Origin: an uncultured Desulfovibrio sp. | GTDB taxonomy: Bacteria; Desulfobacterota; Desulfovibrionia; Desulfovibrionales; Desulfovibrionaceae | NCBI RefSeq assembly: GCF_949282365.1 | Contig: NZ_CASDOY010000015.1 | Coordinates: forward strand, 1-33,429 | Length of the DNA: 33,429 bases | Direction of reading: 5' to 3' | Part shown: in pieces, positions 15,171-23,177 of the stretch | Position numbering within the stretch: position 1 is the first letter of the stretch | Layout: each line of letters starts with the position of its first letter | Made by a program: the position numbers and the translations under genes | The notes under the pieces: generated by a model | What the model saw: only the letters and a program-made list of their open reading frames with translations | Told to the model about the DNA's origin: nothing | Databases searched by the model: none

Positions 15171-16550
15171 CTAATGCCCTGTGATGGCGTATTTCTTGAG
15201 CTTGTACTGCAAAAGGCTCTTGGAGATGCCCAAAAGCTCGGCGGCCTTGACCTGCACCAGATCGGCGCGCACCAGGGCGCGGCGGATGAGGGCGGCCTCG
15301 ATCTTTTCCAGGGTATCGGCCAGGTCAAGCTGCACGGGCAACAGGTCCACGGCGCTCTTGAACTGGGCGTCCTCGTCGCGGATCTCGGCAGGCAGGTTGT
15401 CCACGTCGATGACTGTGCCGGGCACCAGCACCATGCAGGATTCCACCACGTTCTCCAGCTGACGGATATTGCCCGGCCATTCGTAGCCGCTCAAATAATT
15501 GAGGGCCTCGGTGGTGAAGGTCTTGGCCGGCATGTTGTTCTCGCGCGTCACCTTGTCCACGAAGTGCGCCACCAGCAGGGGGATGTCCTCCCGGCGTTCA
15601 CGCAGGGCGGGCAGGGGGATCTGCACCACGTTGAGCCGGTAGTATAGGTCATCGCGGAAGGTGCCCTTCTCCACCATGGCGGCCAGGTCCTTGTTGGTGG
15701 CGGCCACCACCCTGATGTCCACCTCGATCTCCTCGCCGCCGCCCACGCGCTCGAAGCGGCGCTCCTGCAGGACACGCAGCAGCTTGACCTGCAGATCGGG
15801 CGTCAGCTCGGCCACTTCGTCCAGAAAGAGCGTGCCGCCGTCGGCCTGCTCGAAACGCCCACGACGCATGGCCACAGCCCCGGTGAAGGAGCCCTTCTCA
15901 TGGCCGAACAGCTCGCTTTCCAGCACGCCGGGATTGAGCGCCATGCAGTTGACGGACACGAAGGGCTTTTCCTTGCGCGGGCTGGCATAGTGGATGGCGC
16001 GGGCCACCAGTTCCTTGCCCGTGCCCGACTCGCCGGTGATGAGCACCGTGGAGCGGCTGGGCGCGGCGCGGTCCACCATCACCAGCACGTCGCGGATGGC
16101 GCGGCTGCGGCCCACGATCTGATGCACGCTGTAGCGGTCCTCCATGGCTTCCTGCAGCAGGCGGTACTGGCGATGGGCCCGGGCCAGCTCCGTGGCATTG
16201 TGGATGGACAGCAGAAGCTCGTCATTGGCGAAAGGTTTGGTGATGTAGTCGAAGGCCCCGTATTTCATGGCTTCCACGGCGCTTTCGATGGAGCCGAAAG
16301 CCGTCATGATCAGCACCGGGATGTAGGGCCAGCTCTTTTTCACATGCTGCAGCACCTCGCGCCCGGAGACCTTGGGCATCTTCATGTCCGTCACCACCAC
16401 GTCCACCTCGCTCTCGGCCAGGAAGGCCAGCGCCGTCTCGGGATCGCTGATGGCGGTCACCGTATAGCCTTCGTCCTCCAGCAGGGTCTGCAACACCAGC
16501 AGGTAGTTCTTTTCGTCGTCGATGACCAGAATATGCGATTTGTCACTCAT
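15171..16550 (-). CDS. NtrC-family sigma54-dependent response regulator
   Basis: A 459-residue two-component activator. The receiver domain (1-120) has the acidic pocket D11-D12, phospho-acceptor Asp55 (VVVTDMKMP), T83 and Lys105 (ITKPF). The AAA+ domain (about 140-375) has Walker A GESGTGKE (173-180), an intact sigma54-contact loop GSFTGA (220-225), and Walker B TLFLDEVAEL. A Fis-type helix-turn-helix closes the protein (about 415-455, LVQVKAAELLGISKSLLQYKL). It would drive transcription at -24/-12 promoters after phosphorylation, presumably by the kinase gene upstream. AGGAG lies 9 bases before the ATG. The 586-base gap to the kinase suggests a separate promoter, though none is evident. Confidence 0.95.
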   Translation of the reverse strand: MSDKSHILVIDDEKNYLLVLQTLLEDEGYTVTAISDPETALAFLAESEVDVVVTDMKMPKVSGREVLQHVKKSWPYIPVLIMTAFGSIESAVEAMKYGAFDYITKPFANDELLLSIHNATELARAHRQYRLLQEAMEDRYSVHQIVGRSRAIRDVLVMVDRAAPSRSTVLITGESGTGKELVARAIHYASPRKEKPFVSVNCMALNPGVLESELFGHEKGSFTGAVAMRRGRFEQADGGTLFLDEVAELTPDLQVKLLRVLQERRFERVGGGEEIEVDIRVVAATNKDLAAMVEKGTFRDDLYYRLNVVQIPLPALRERREDIPLLVAHFVDKVTRENNMPAKTFTTEALNYLSGYEWPGNIRQLENVVESCMVLVPGTVIDVDNLPAEIRDEDAQFKSAVDLLPVQLDLADTLEKIEAALIRRALVRADLVQVKAAELLGISKSLLQYKLKKYAITGH

Positions 16551-17136
16551 GCCGTGTTTCTCCTGGAATGGACGTCAGCCAAGCGCCCCCGTACCGACCG
16601 TGCGCCGGAAGGGACAGCCCCGGACGCCGAAGGTCCCGGGCCCCGCAGGGCCCCAACGCCGGGTGCCCCAGATGCCGAAGGGCCCGGTCGCGCGGGGCGG
16701 TGTCACTGTCCGGGCCATAGGCCGATGCGTCCCGGCCCCGGCCGTGCGCACGGGAACGCATGCAGGACGCGCCGGACGGGGAACATTGGGCCGCTGCCCT
16801 GCCTATCCGCCGCAAGGCGGCGTTGCCCGCGCCACGGGGCGGCAGGCGGGATGACGGGACGCGCCAGCGGAAGACCGGGGCACAGCGCCTGCGGCGCTCC
16901 CACCGCGCCCATCATCCGGGACATTGTCCGGGACCCGCGGGCCGCGGCACGGCGGGCGGGAAACGGCGGGCGCGGCGTCTCGTCGCGGCCGCCCCGGGCT
17001 CCTTCCTGCCGCCCGGAAAAATCTCATGGCACCACCGGGCCGGCCTGCCCTCCCGTACGGCTTCCCGGGCACGGATCACGGCGCGGCATCCACCCTCTTT
17101 TCGCCGCCGGGCCGCGCCAAAGCCCGTTCCCGGACG
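16551..17136. other. Gene-free gap between kinase and regulator genes
   Basis: These 586 bases carry no ORF I can support; open frames are Arg/Pro/Gly-rich shadows. The stretch is rich in small perfect dyads: GGGCCC-CGCA-GGGCCC (about 16639), CCGCC-GCAA-GGCGG (about 16810) and AGCGCC-TGC-GGCGCT (about 16885). The word GCCGAAGG occurs twice (16627 and 16674). It may be a long untranslated spacer, eroded gene or regulatory leader. Confidence 0.5.
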
Positions 17137-18741
17137 TCACTCCCGCGCATGGCCCCGGGCCTGCGCGGCCTCTCCGGGCTCCGTGCCCGTCCCGTCAGGA
17201 GCGGCGGACGCTTCCTTCGTCTCCGCAGGGGCCGGAGCGGAGCTGTCCGCTTCCGCGGCCGTGGCGGGCGCTTCCTCCACTTCCGGGACCTCGGGCTCCG
17301 CAGCGGGCAGCAGGATGCGCACCAGCGCCCCGCCGTCGGAGCCGTTGTCCAGCTGGATCTCGCCGCCGTGACTGTTGATGATGGAGCTGACGATGGGCAG
17401 GCCCAGACCGGTACCGCCGTCCTTGGTGGTGAAGAAGGGGTCCAGCACGCTGTCCAGCAGGGCCGGATCGAAGCCAGGACCGGAGTCCAGCACTTCCAGC
17501 GCCACCCGGCCGTCCTCGCTCCTGTGGCTGCTGATGCGGATGATGCCCGGCCCGTCCATGGCCTGCTGCCCATTGACCAGGATATTGTAAATGGCCCGGT
17601 AGAGCAAATCCTTGTCGCCGTGCACCCACAGTCCGGGGGTGGTCTCCCGCTCCACGGCCACGCCCACGCGCCCCAGCTCGCCTTCCAGGAAGGCCAGGGC
17701 CTGGTTCAGCACCAGATCCAGATCCACCAGATCCTGGCGCGGCTGGCGGGGACGGGCATAGTCCAGAAAATCGTTGACCGTCTGCGACAGGCGCACGGAT
17801 TCGTCATAGATGGCCTGCAGGATGCGCGAGGTTCCGGCATCGGCCTTGCCCATGCGGCGCTGCAGCAGCTCCGCGCTGGAGCGGATGATGCCCAGGGGAT
17901 TGCGTATCTCGTGCGCGATACTGGCGATGACCCGGCCCATGCTCACCAGTTTCTCGTTGCTGTGCAGCTCGTTCTCCAGCTGGCGGTTCTTGGCCATGCG
18001 GTCGGCCAGGACCCGTTCCGCGCGCTGGATGAGCATCAGCAGCAGGGCGAACATGATGACCGATGACAAAAGGCAGGTCACCACCACCACGCCCTGGAAG
18101 AGCAGGATCTGCTCGTAATCGCCGGTGATGTCCTGGGTCAGTTCCAGCGCGCCCATGATGGGCGCGTCGCCTCCCGGCTGGAGCGGCTCCCCGCGCAGGG
18201 GATAGAGGGTGCGCAGCACGAAGGTCCCCGGCGGCAGGGGCAGATGGAAGATGGCCCGCCAGTCGGGGATGTTGGAGATCAGCTCCGGCTTGGGCACGCC
18301 GCCGCGCAGGGTGCTGTCCAGGGTCTCCGGGCCCACGCCCGTGCGGCCCAGCTCTTCCCGGCTGGTGGAATAGGCCACCACCCGCGTGAAATCATAGATG
18401 CGCAGGCGCTCCATGGGCAGGCCGTGCACCACGGACTGCACCACCTGGTCCAGCCTGTCGAACTGGGTGGGCTGGCGCAGGGCGATACGGCCGTGGGCCA
18501 GCAGGGTGGGCAGGGCGAAGCGCCGGTAGATCTGGTGGTTGAGGTTCTCAGCCAGCAGGCGGGCGAAGTTCTCCTGCCGGGTCAGCAGGGCCTCGCGCGC
18601 CGAATTGGCGATGAAGAACGACAGGACCAGGCTGGTGGCCATGATGACCAGCAGCGAGAGCCAGGACAGCGTGCGGGCATAGCTCAGCGGCAGATCCTGC
18701 TCCGCTGGCGCTCCTGATCCGGCGGTGCCACCTTTGAACAT
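17137..18741 (-). CDS. Membrane sensor histidine kinase
   Basis: A 534-residue kinase. TM1 is about 28-48 (LSWLSLLVIMATSLVLSFF). A periplasmic sensor of about 150 residues follows without an obvious named fold, then TM2 about 208-230 (VVVVTCLLSSVIMFALLLML). The HisKA domain carries His277 in ASIAHEIRNPLG. The ATPase domain has NILVNGQQAM (N box), LDSGPGFD (G1) and GGTGLGLPIV (G2). The last 55 residues form a Pro/Glu/Ala-rich tail after LLPAAEPEVP, unusual for the family and probably disordered. CAGGAG is 8 bases before the ATG. The neighbouring NtrC-type regulator is the probable partner, in the manner of NtrB/ZraS-like pairs; the signal is unknown. Confidence 0.94.
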   Translation of the reverse strand: MFKGGTAGSGAPAEQDLPLSYARTLSWLSLLVIMATSLVLSFFIANSAREALLTRQENFARLLAENLNHQIYRRFALPTLLAHGRIALRQPTQFDRLDQVVQSVVHGLPMERLRIYDFTRVVAYSTSREELGRTGVGPETLDSTLRGGVPKPELISNIPDWRAIFHLPLPPGTFVLRTLYPLRGEPLQPGGDAPIMGALELTQDITGDYEQILLFQGVVVVTCLLSSVIMFALLLMLIQRAERVLADRMAKNRQLENELHSNEKLVSMGRVIASIAHEIRNPLGIIRSSAELLQRRMGKADAGTSRILQAIYDESVRLSQTVNDFLDYARPRQPRQDLVDLDLVLNQALAFLEGELGRVGVAVERETTPGLWVHGDKDLLYRAIYNILVNGQQAMDGPGIIRISSHRSEDGRVALEVLDSGPGFDPALLDSVLDPFFTTKDGGTGLGLPIVSSIINSHGGEIQLDNGSDGGALVRILLPAAEPEVPEVEEAPATAAEADSSAPAPAETKEASAAPDGTGTEPGEAAQARGHARE

Positions 18742-18807
18742 CGGATGCTCCTGTCTGCCGCCCCCGGCCCGCCCTGCGGCGGACCGGGACGGCGGCGGCC
18801 AAAGGAC

Positions 18808-20148
18808 CTAGAAGGCTTCGCGCTCCTGCGGCACGGCCAGATAGGCGGCAAGATCGGCCTCTTCCTGCGCATAGCCGGACGCGCCCAGGCGCGTATTGGC
18901 CAAGCGCTTGCCCAGTTCCACGGCGGGCTGGTCCAGCGGATTGATGCCCATGAGCCAGCCGGTGAGGACCGTGGCCGCCTCCAGCAGCATCATCATGCTG
19001 CCCGCGGCGCGGGGCGTGCATTCGCCCATTTCCATGTGCAGCAGGGGCACGCCGCTCTTGCACAGGGCCATGCGCGTGCCCAGGCCCTCGGCTTCCAGCA
19101 GCGCGCCGAAGGGCTTGCCGCGCAGCCAGCTCCATTTTTCGGGCAGGTCCTGCCCGAAGCTGCGGCCTTGCTCCAGCCCCTGACCAGTCACGAAGATGCA
19201 GCCCTTGTCGCGCTGGCCGTCCAGGAACATCTGGTTGATGGAATGCTGGTCCGTGACGCCCGTGGCCGGCACCGGCATGATGCCCTTGCCTTCCTTGCCC
19301 AGGCTCTCGGCCCAGAGCTGGCCGAACCAGGGCCCGTAGGTGGCCCACTGCGGCACATAGCAGAAAAAGATCAGCTGGCTGTAGCCGTGCCGCTCCAGGG
19401 CGTTGGCCCAGCAGGCCAGATGGAAGGACGGATGGCCGGCCAGGCAGTCGGGGTCTTCGACCAGAGGACGGGCCACCGAGGCGGCGCCGTCCAGCAGGGC
19501 CTGCCAGTCGATGCCCAGGAAGGCCGCGGGCAGCAGGCCCACCGCCGACAGGGCCGAATAACGGCCGCCCAGGTTGTCCGGCACTTCCAGCGAGGCCAGC
19601 TGGTACCGGCCGGCTTCCTCGCGCAAAAAGCCCTTGTTCAGATCCGTGACCACGATCATGTGGTCCCGCCAGGCATCGCCCAGCGTGCCGCGCAGCCAGT
19701 CCCGGCAGAGGAAATACTGCGAAAGCGTCTCGATGGTGCCGCCGGATTTGCTGATGCAGACCACCGTGGTCTCGCTGGGCGGCAGCTTGGCCAGCCAGCC
19801 TTCGAAGGTGGCGGCGCAGACATTGTCCGCGATCCAGAGGCAGGGGCCGTCATGGCAGGGGCCGTCCTGGCCGGGCGCGAAGGCACGCTGCAGGGCCCGG
19901 GCCCCCAGGGCGGAACCGCCGATGCCCAGCACCAGCATGTGACGGCGCGCGCGCACCCGCGACAGCAGGGGCGGCAGTTCCCGCTCCAGGCGCTCCCGGT
20001 AGGGCATGGTCAGGAAGGGCAGCAGCCCCTGCGCGCACTCGTTTTTCAGGCGGGTGGCCAGTTCCGGCGCACGCGCGGCAAAAACAGCGGCGGAATCCCG
20101 CTGCAGACGACCAGTATAGGCCCGCGACCATTCAAGCGTATGCATCAT
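18808..20148 (-). CDS. pgi: Glucose-6-phosphate isomerase
   Basis: A 446-residue phosphoglucose isomerase of the shorter, Bacillus-like length class, catalysing glucose-6-P to fructose-6-P in glycolysis/gluconeogenesis. The two sugar-isomerase halves show GIGGSALGARAL (about 98-110), VCISKSGGTIETLSQY (about 150-165), and the C-terminal PLDQPAVELGK. The start at 20148 follows GGGGAGGA by a few bases; an upstream in-frame extension to 20205 is rejected. The second codon is also ATG, so 20145 is an alternative. It lies 66 bases before the kinase gene on the same strand. Confidence 0.94.
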   Translation of the reverse strand: MMHTLEWSRAYTGRLQRDSAAVFAARAPELATRLKNECAQGLLPFLTMPYRERLERELPPLLSRVRARRHMLVLGIGGSALGARALQRAFAPGQDGPCHDGPCLWIADNVCAATFEGWLAKLPPSETTVVCISKSGGTIETLSQYFLCRDWLRGTLGDAWRDHMIVVTDLNKGFLREEAGRYQLASLEVPDNLGGRYSALSAVGLLPAAFLGIDWQALLDGAASVARPLVEDPDCLAGHPSFHLACWANALERHGYSQLIFFCYVPQWATYGPWFGQLWAESLGKEGKGIMPVPATGVTDQHSINQMFLDGQRDKGCIFVTGQGLEQGRSFGQDLPEKWSWLRGKPFGALLEAEGLGTRMALCKSGVPLLHMEMGECTPRAAGSMMMLLEAATVLTGWLMGINPLDQPAVELGKRLANTRLGASGYAQEEADLAAYLAVPQEREAF

Positions 20149-20316
20149 GGTGTCCTCCCCGTGTATGGGGCGCCTTCCGCGAAGGGAAGCAAAGGTATCC
20201 GGCACTGCCGGAGAGGGGCCCGTGCGACGCCGGCACAGCGCCGCAGCACAGGCCCGGGACAGTTACGACAGCCGGGACGCCTGCCGGGGCGCTGCACCGG
20301 GAGGCGTTTGCCGGGC

Positions 20317-20670
20317 TCAAAACAGTTTCAAGGGTTTGGGAGCAAAAAAACGCCGCCGCACGTCCTTGTAGGTCTGCGGCCGCACGCCGAAACGGTAGCG
20401 CCACAGCACGCAGCCCTCGCGGGCCGCGCACTGGCGCACCTCGGCGCGGCTGCCCGCACAGCTCAGGCACTGCCCGCGGATGACGCGCAGGGCCCGGCGC
20501 GAGGCGTCCGGTCCGTGCCATTCCGGGCGGCTCCCGGCTTCCACGGCGGCCAGACGCCAGTCCCACAGGGGACAGGTCTCATCCGCGCAGCGGCGCACCG
20601 AGCGGGCGGAGTTGCCCTGGCATTCCAGACAGAACTGCCGGATGGCGGCAACAGGGCCGGAGCTGGCCAT
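20317..20670 (-). CDS. Small protein with duplicated four-cysteine motif
   Basis: A 117-residue protein built from two copies of the same motif. The first has FCLECQGNS (Cys14, Cys17), then VRRCADETCPLW (Cys28, Cys33). The second has QCLSCAGSR, then VRQCAAREGCVLWRYR. The order C-x2-C, spacer, C-x4/5-C-x-L-W is the same in both, which suggests two metal (zinc) sites. Similar single-copy motifs occur in small proteins of phages and deltaproteobacteria, but no function is established that I can name. GGAGGG sits 4 bases before the ATG. The gene starts 12 bases after the YchJ-like gene, so they are likely co-transcribed. Confidence 0.82.
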   Translation of the reverse strand: MASSGPVAAIRQFCLECQGNSARSVRRCADETCPLWDWRLAAVEAGSRPEWHGPDASRRALRVIRGQCLSCAGSRAEVRQCAAREGCVLWRYRFGVRPQTYKDVRRRFFAPKPLKLF

Positions 20671-20682
20671 GGGACCCTCCGC

Positions 20683-21195
20683 CTAGGCCGATTCCCGGCC
20701 GCAGCACTTCTTGTATTTTTTGCCGCTGCCGCAGGGACAGGGGTCGTTGCGGCCCACCTTGGGCTCGGTGCGGCGGTAGGCCCTGGGACGACGGGGCACC
20801 CCGTCCACATAGTACAGCTTACCGTCCTTGCGCTGGAAGAAACTGCGCTCGCCGATCTGGCGCACGCTCTCTTCCAGCTCGTAATAGGCATAGAATTCGG
20901 CCGTATCGAACAGTTCGCCGTTCCGCCCTTCGGGCTGGTCCTTTTCACAGGGACCCATGTCCAGGCGCAGCCAATGCACGTCGCGGGTCTGTTCCGCCAG
21001 CTTCCCGGCGCTCAGATCCTCACGGTAGGCAGGGTGGGTGGTCTCCACCAGATAGTCGAAGTTGCCGAGGCAGTAGGCGCTGAAACGCGAGCGCACCATG
21101 GTTTCGGCATCCTCGGGCCAGGCCTTGCCCTCAAGATAGGGACCACAGCATTCATCCAGGGCGCGGCCGCTGCCGCAGGGGCACAGTTCAGACAT
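20683..21195 (-). CDS. YchJ-family protein with two SEC-C zinc motifs
   Basis: A 170-residue protein of the UPF0225/YchJ family. An N-terminal SEC-C motif (CPCGSGRALDECCG, residues 5-18) and a C-terminal one (CPCGSGKKYKKCCG, about 153-166) flank an NTF2-like core. The core contains ETMVRSRFSAYCLGNFDYLVETTHP and EFYAYYELEES. SEC-C is the zinc motif used by SecA to bind SecB and ribosomes; YchJ proteins are uncharacterised. Length and layout match the family. It heads a probable two-gene unit with the four-cysteine protein. A 595-base gene-free stretch lies upstream. Confidence 0.93.
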   Translation of the reverse strand: MSELCPCGSGRALDECCGPYLEGKAWPEDAETMVRSRFSAYCLGNFDYLVETTHPAYREDLSAGKLAEQTRDVHWLRLDMGPCEKDQPEGRNGELFDTAEFYAYYELEESVRQIGERSFFQRKDGKLYYVDGVPRRPRAYRRTEPKVGRNDPCPCGSGKKYKKCCGRESA

Positions 21196-21737
21196 CGTAC
21201 GGGTACATCCTTGTCATGCAGCTGCCGTGGCGCAGACCACGGCGCTTTTCCACTGTAGCCCATGGCCGCCCCGGCGGCAAGCGGCGCGCCGCAGGAACGC
21301 CTGCTGCAGGGGCGCGGCGGGAGGCTGGCAGCTCCCGGGGAGCGAGGGACCCTGGTGCCAAAACGTCCTCGCTCCTTCGGCTCCCCCACTCCCCCGCAAA
21401 GGTTCGGCCAGGTCTCTGACGGTGGCCGGGACACGCGGGGCGTCAGGGAAGTCCCAATCCCCCGGTGCCGCGGGAAAGGGGCGGCCGTCACAGCCCGCAC
21501 CGCATCGCCCCCCGGGTTCAGGACCCATGACGTTTGGTTTCGGGAAAAGGCTGCATGGAGCGCCATGCCGGCAGACGCTCCGCCGCCCTCCCGTCAGTGG
21601 CTGCTGCCGCGAAAGCTCACGAAAAAAGCCGTTCCCGAAGCCCGCCGGTGCGGAAGCCCTGTCCGTCCCGCAGGGGATGTGCCTCCATCATGGGGAAAGG
21701 GGCAGCGGGGCGAAGTCGCGCGCAAGGCGCAAGGCAC
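21196..21737. other. Gene-free region upstream of the YchJ-like gene
   Basis: No ORF here has plausible composition. One notable inverted repeat is GGAGCGAGG (21339-21347) with CCTCGCTCC (21367-21375), 9 bp perfect around a 19-base loop containing AAAA. I could not place a promoter for the YchJ-like gene. Confidence 0.5.
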
Positions 21738-21772
21738 AAAAAAAGGAGCCCCCTGCCGGGAGGCCCCTCCTT
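21738..21772 (-). terminator. Terminator of the two-TM protein gene
   Basis: Read on minus, AAGGAG (21772-21767) pairs with CTCCTT (21748-21743), with further GC pairing inside, and a seven-T run follows. It lies 20-50 bases after the stop at 21791, as expected of an intrinsic terminator. Confidence 0.78.
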
Positions 21773-21790
21773 GTGTCACAGGCTCGTCCG

Positions 21791-22633
21791 TCAGCCTCGC
21801 GGCGCGGACAGGCGCACATAGCACGCCCCGGGCAGGCCGCCCCGCGCCGGGCCGTCGGCCGCCAGCCGCAGTTCCATGCAGGTGGCCGCCTTCTTTTCCA
21901 GCCGCGCCTGGCCCAGCTCCTGCCCGTCGGCGTCCACCACGGCGCACAGGGAGCCTTCGGCGGGGCCTTCCTTCTTCGAGCCCGGGCACCAGAGCAGCAG
22001 GCTGCCGTCCTTTTGCGGCGCCATGCGGAAAACTTCGCTGTAACCGGCGTACCAGAGCAAGCGGACGATGCGACGCCCGGCCACAAAGGACAGCAGGCCA
22101 GGCACGATGCCGATACAGGCCAGGATGCCGGACAGCCAGAAGGGATTGAAGCCCAGCAGGGAAACGGTCAGGGAATGCGCTCCCTGGCGCAGGCTGGTGG
22201 CGTCGCTCCAGACCGTCACCTCATAGCGCTGCGTGGCGCTGGCCGGTGTGCCGCGCACGCGCAGGCTCACGGAGTAGGTCCCGGGGGTCGCCCCCGGCTC
22301 CGCCGCCACCTCGCCGCGCCACATGCCGTTGCCGAACCAGTAGCTGGCGAAAAAACCGTCCAGGCGGAAGCTCACCGGAGCGCCTTCCGGGCTCACGGAG
22401 ACCAGCAGGTCGCCGGCGCGCGGCTTGTCGATGCCGATGGGGCCGGAAAGCATGGTCCCCTCTCCGGCCACGATGTCCAGATGATAGGAGCCCGCCCGCA
22501 TGAGGGCCTGCAAGCCGTCCACAAGGACGAGAACGGCCAGCCCCAGCACAAGAGCCGCCAGCAGACCGGTGCGGCGCTGGCGTTCTTTCAGGGCCGGCAG
22601 GGCCTGCCAGAAGGAAGGAGTGCTGTCGTTCAT
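21791..22633 (-). CDS. Two-TM protein with periplasmic beta-rich domain
   Basis: A 280-residue membrane protein I do not recognise. TM1 is about 23-42 (TGLLAALVLGLAVLVLVDGL). A periplasmic, beta-rich segment follows (about 45-160), with YHLDIVAGEGTMLSGPIGI and TYSVSLRVRGTPAS, suggesting an immunoglobulin-like or carbohydrate-binding fold. TM2 is about 165-188 (FNPFWLSGILACIGIVPGLLSF). A cytoplasmic C-terminal region of about 90 residues has SLLLWCPGSKKEG and beta-like segments. It follows a small two-TM protein gene by 110 bases, and the two are often expected together in related genomes, though that is inference. Its own terminator follows. No enzyme motif is visible. Confidence 0.82.
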   Translation of the reverse strand: MNDSTPSFWQALPALKERQRRTGLLAALVLGLAVLVLVDGLQALMRAGSYHLDIVAGEGTMLSGPIGIDKPRAGDLLVSVSPEGAPVSFRLDGFFASYWFGNGMWRGEVAAEPGATPGTYSVSLRVRGTPASATQRYEVTVWSDATSLRQGAHSLTVSLLGFNPFWLSGILACIGIVPGLLSFVAGRRIVRLLWYAGYSEVFRMAPQKDGSLLLWCPGSKKEGPAEGSLCAVVDADGQELGQARLEKKAATCMELRLAADGPARGGLPGACYVRLSAPRG

Positions 22634-22660
22634 GCGGCCAGTCTAGAGGAAGAGCGACCT

Positions 22661-22735
22661 TCCGGCAAGCCCGCCGCCTCCGCTTCGGGCCCCGGCCCAA
22701 AGCGGCGGGGACGGAGGGCAGCGGGCTTTTCCGGA
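22661..22735. repeat. Large foldback between two membrane-protein genes
   Basis: TCCGG and AAGCCCGC (22661-22674, one-base bulge) pair with GCGGGCTT and CCGGA (22721-22735, two-base bulge), giving 13 bp. CCGCTT (22680-22685) can also pair with AAGCGG (22700-22705) inside. There is no T-tract on either strand. It may be an RNA-processing or stability element. Confidence 0.55.
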
Positions 22736-22743
22736 GGGGAATG

Positions 22744-23058
22744 TCAGCGCACGATCCCCAGATGGTGCTGGGGCTGTTCCACTACGCGCCAGTAAACGAG
22801 GCTGGCGCCCTGCCGGGGCAGTTCGATGTAGGTGGCGCCTTCGTCGGCATAGATCCGGCGGATCTTGCGGATCAGGGCGAAGGCCCCCATCCAGACGGGG
22901 ATGGAAATGCCGAAGAACCACAGGCAGAAGGTGCTCATGGACGACATGGGTGAAAGTGACGCCATGTACATGCCCAGGAAGACCGCCGAGATCATCAGCA
23001 CATTGGCGGCAATGCGGACGATGCTGGAATACAGGGAACGCTTGTAGCTGCTGGTCAT
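22744..23058 (-). CDS. Small two-TM membrane protein of unknown function
   Basis: A 104-residue protein with two predicted membrane helices, about 14-35 (VRIAANVLMISAVFLGMYMAS) and 42-62 (TFCLWFFGISIPVWMGAFAL). A basic loop (RKIRRIY) and a soluble C-terminal tail of about 35 residues follow. AAGGAG lies about 7 bases before the ATG. The upstream transporter operon ends in a terminator-like hairpin before it, so it is probably a separate transcription unit with the two-TM protein downstream. I do not recognise the family. Confidence 0.82.
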   Translation of the reverse strand: MTSSYKRSLYSSIVRIAANVLMISAVFLGMYMASLSPMSSMSTFCLWFFGISIPVWMGAFALIRKIRRIYADEGATYIELPRQGASLVYWRVVEQPQHHLGIVR

Positions 23059-23088
23059 GGCGGGCTCCTTGGCAGGGTTCTCTTGTTC

Positions 23089-23124
23089 AAAAGACTGCCG
23101 GGAAAGGCTTTTCTCGGCAGTCTT
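23089..23124 (-). terminator. Terminator of the TauE-lipoprotein operon
   Basis: On minus, AGACTGCCG pairs with CGGCAGTCT (23123-23115 with 23100-23092), extended by A/G-T pairs, and is followed by TTTT. A second perfect hairpin, GGGGGCGG-AGA-CCGCCCCC (23141-23159), lies between it and the lipoprotein stop. Together they should end the operon. Confidence 0.75.
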
Positions 23125-23177
23125 CGTTGCAGGAGGGGTGGGGGGCGGAGACCGCCCCCCGATCGTGGATGCTGTTG

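Noticed and set aside
16803..17072. 89-residue minus-strand frame in the kinase-regulator gap
   Set aside because: Composition (Arg/Pro/Gly) and lack of a ribosome site point to random GC-rich sequence.
21196..21566. Minus-strand frames giving proteins of 100-180 residues
   Set aside because: They overlap the YchJ-like gene or the bare gap, have no ribosome sites and show out-of-frame GC-rich composition.
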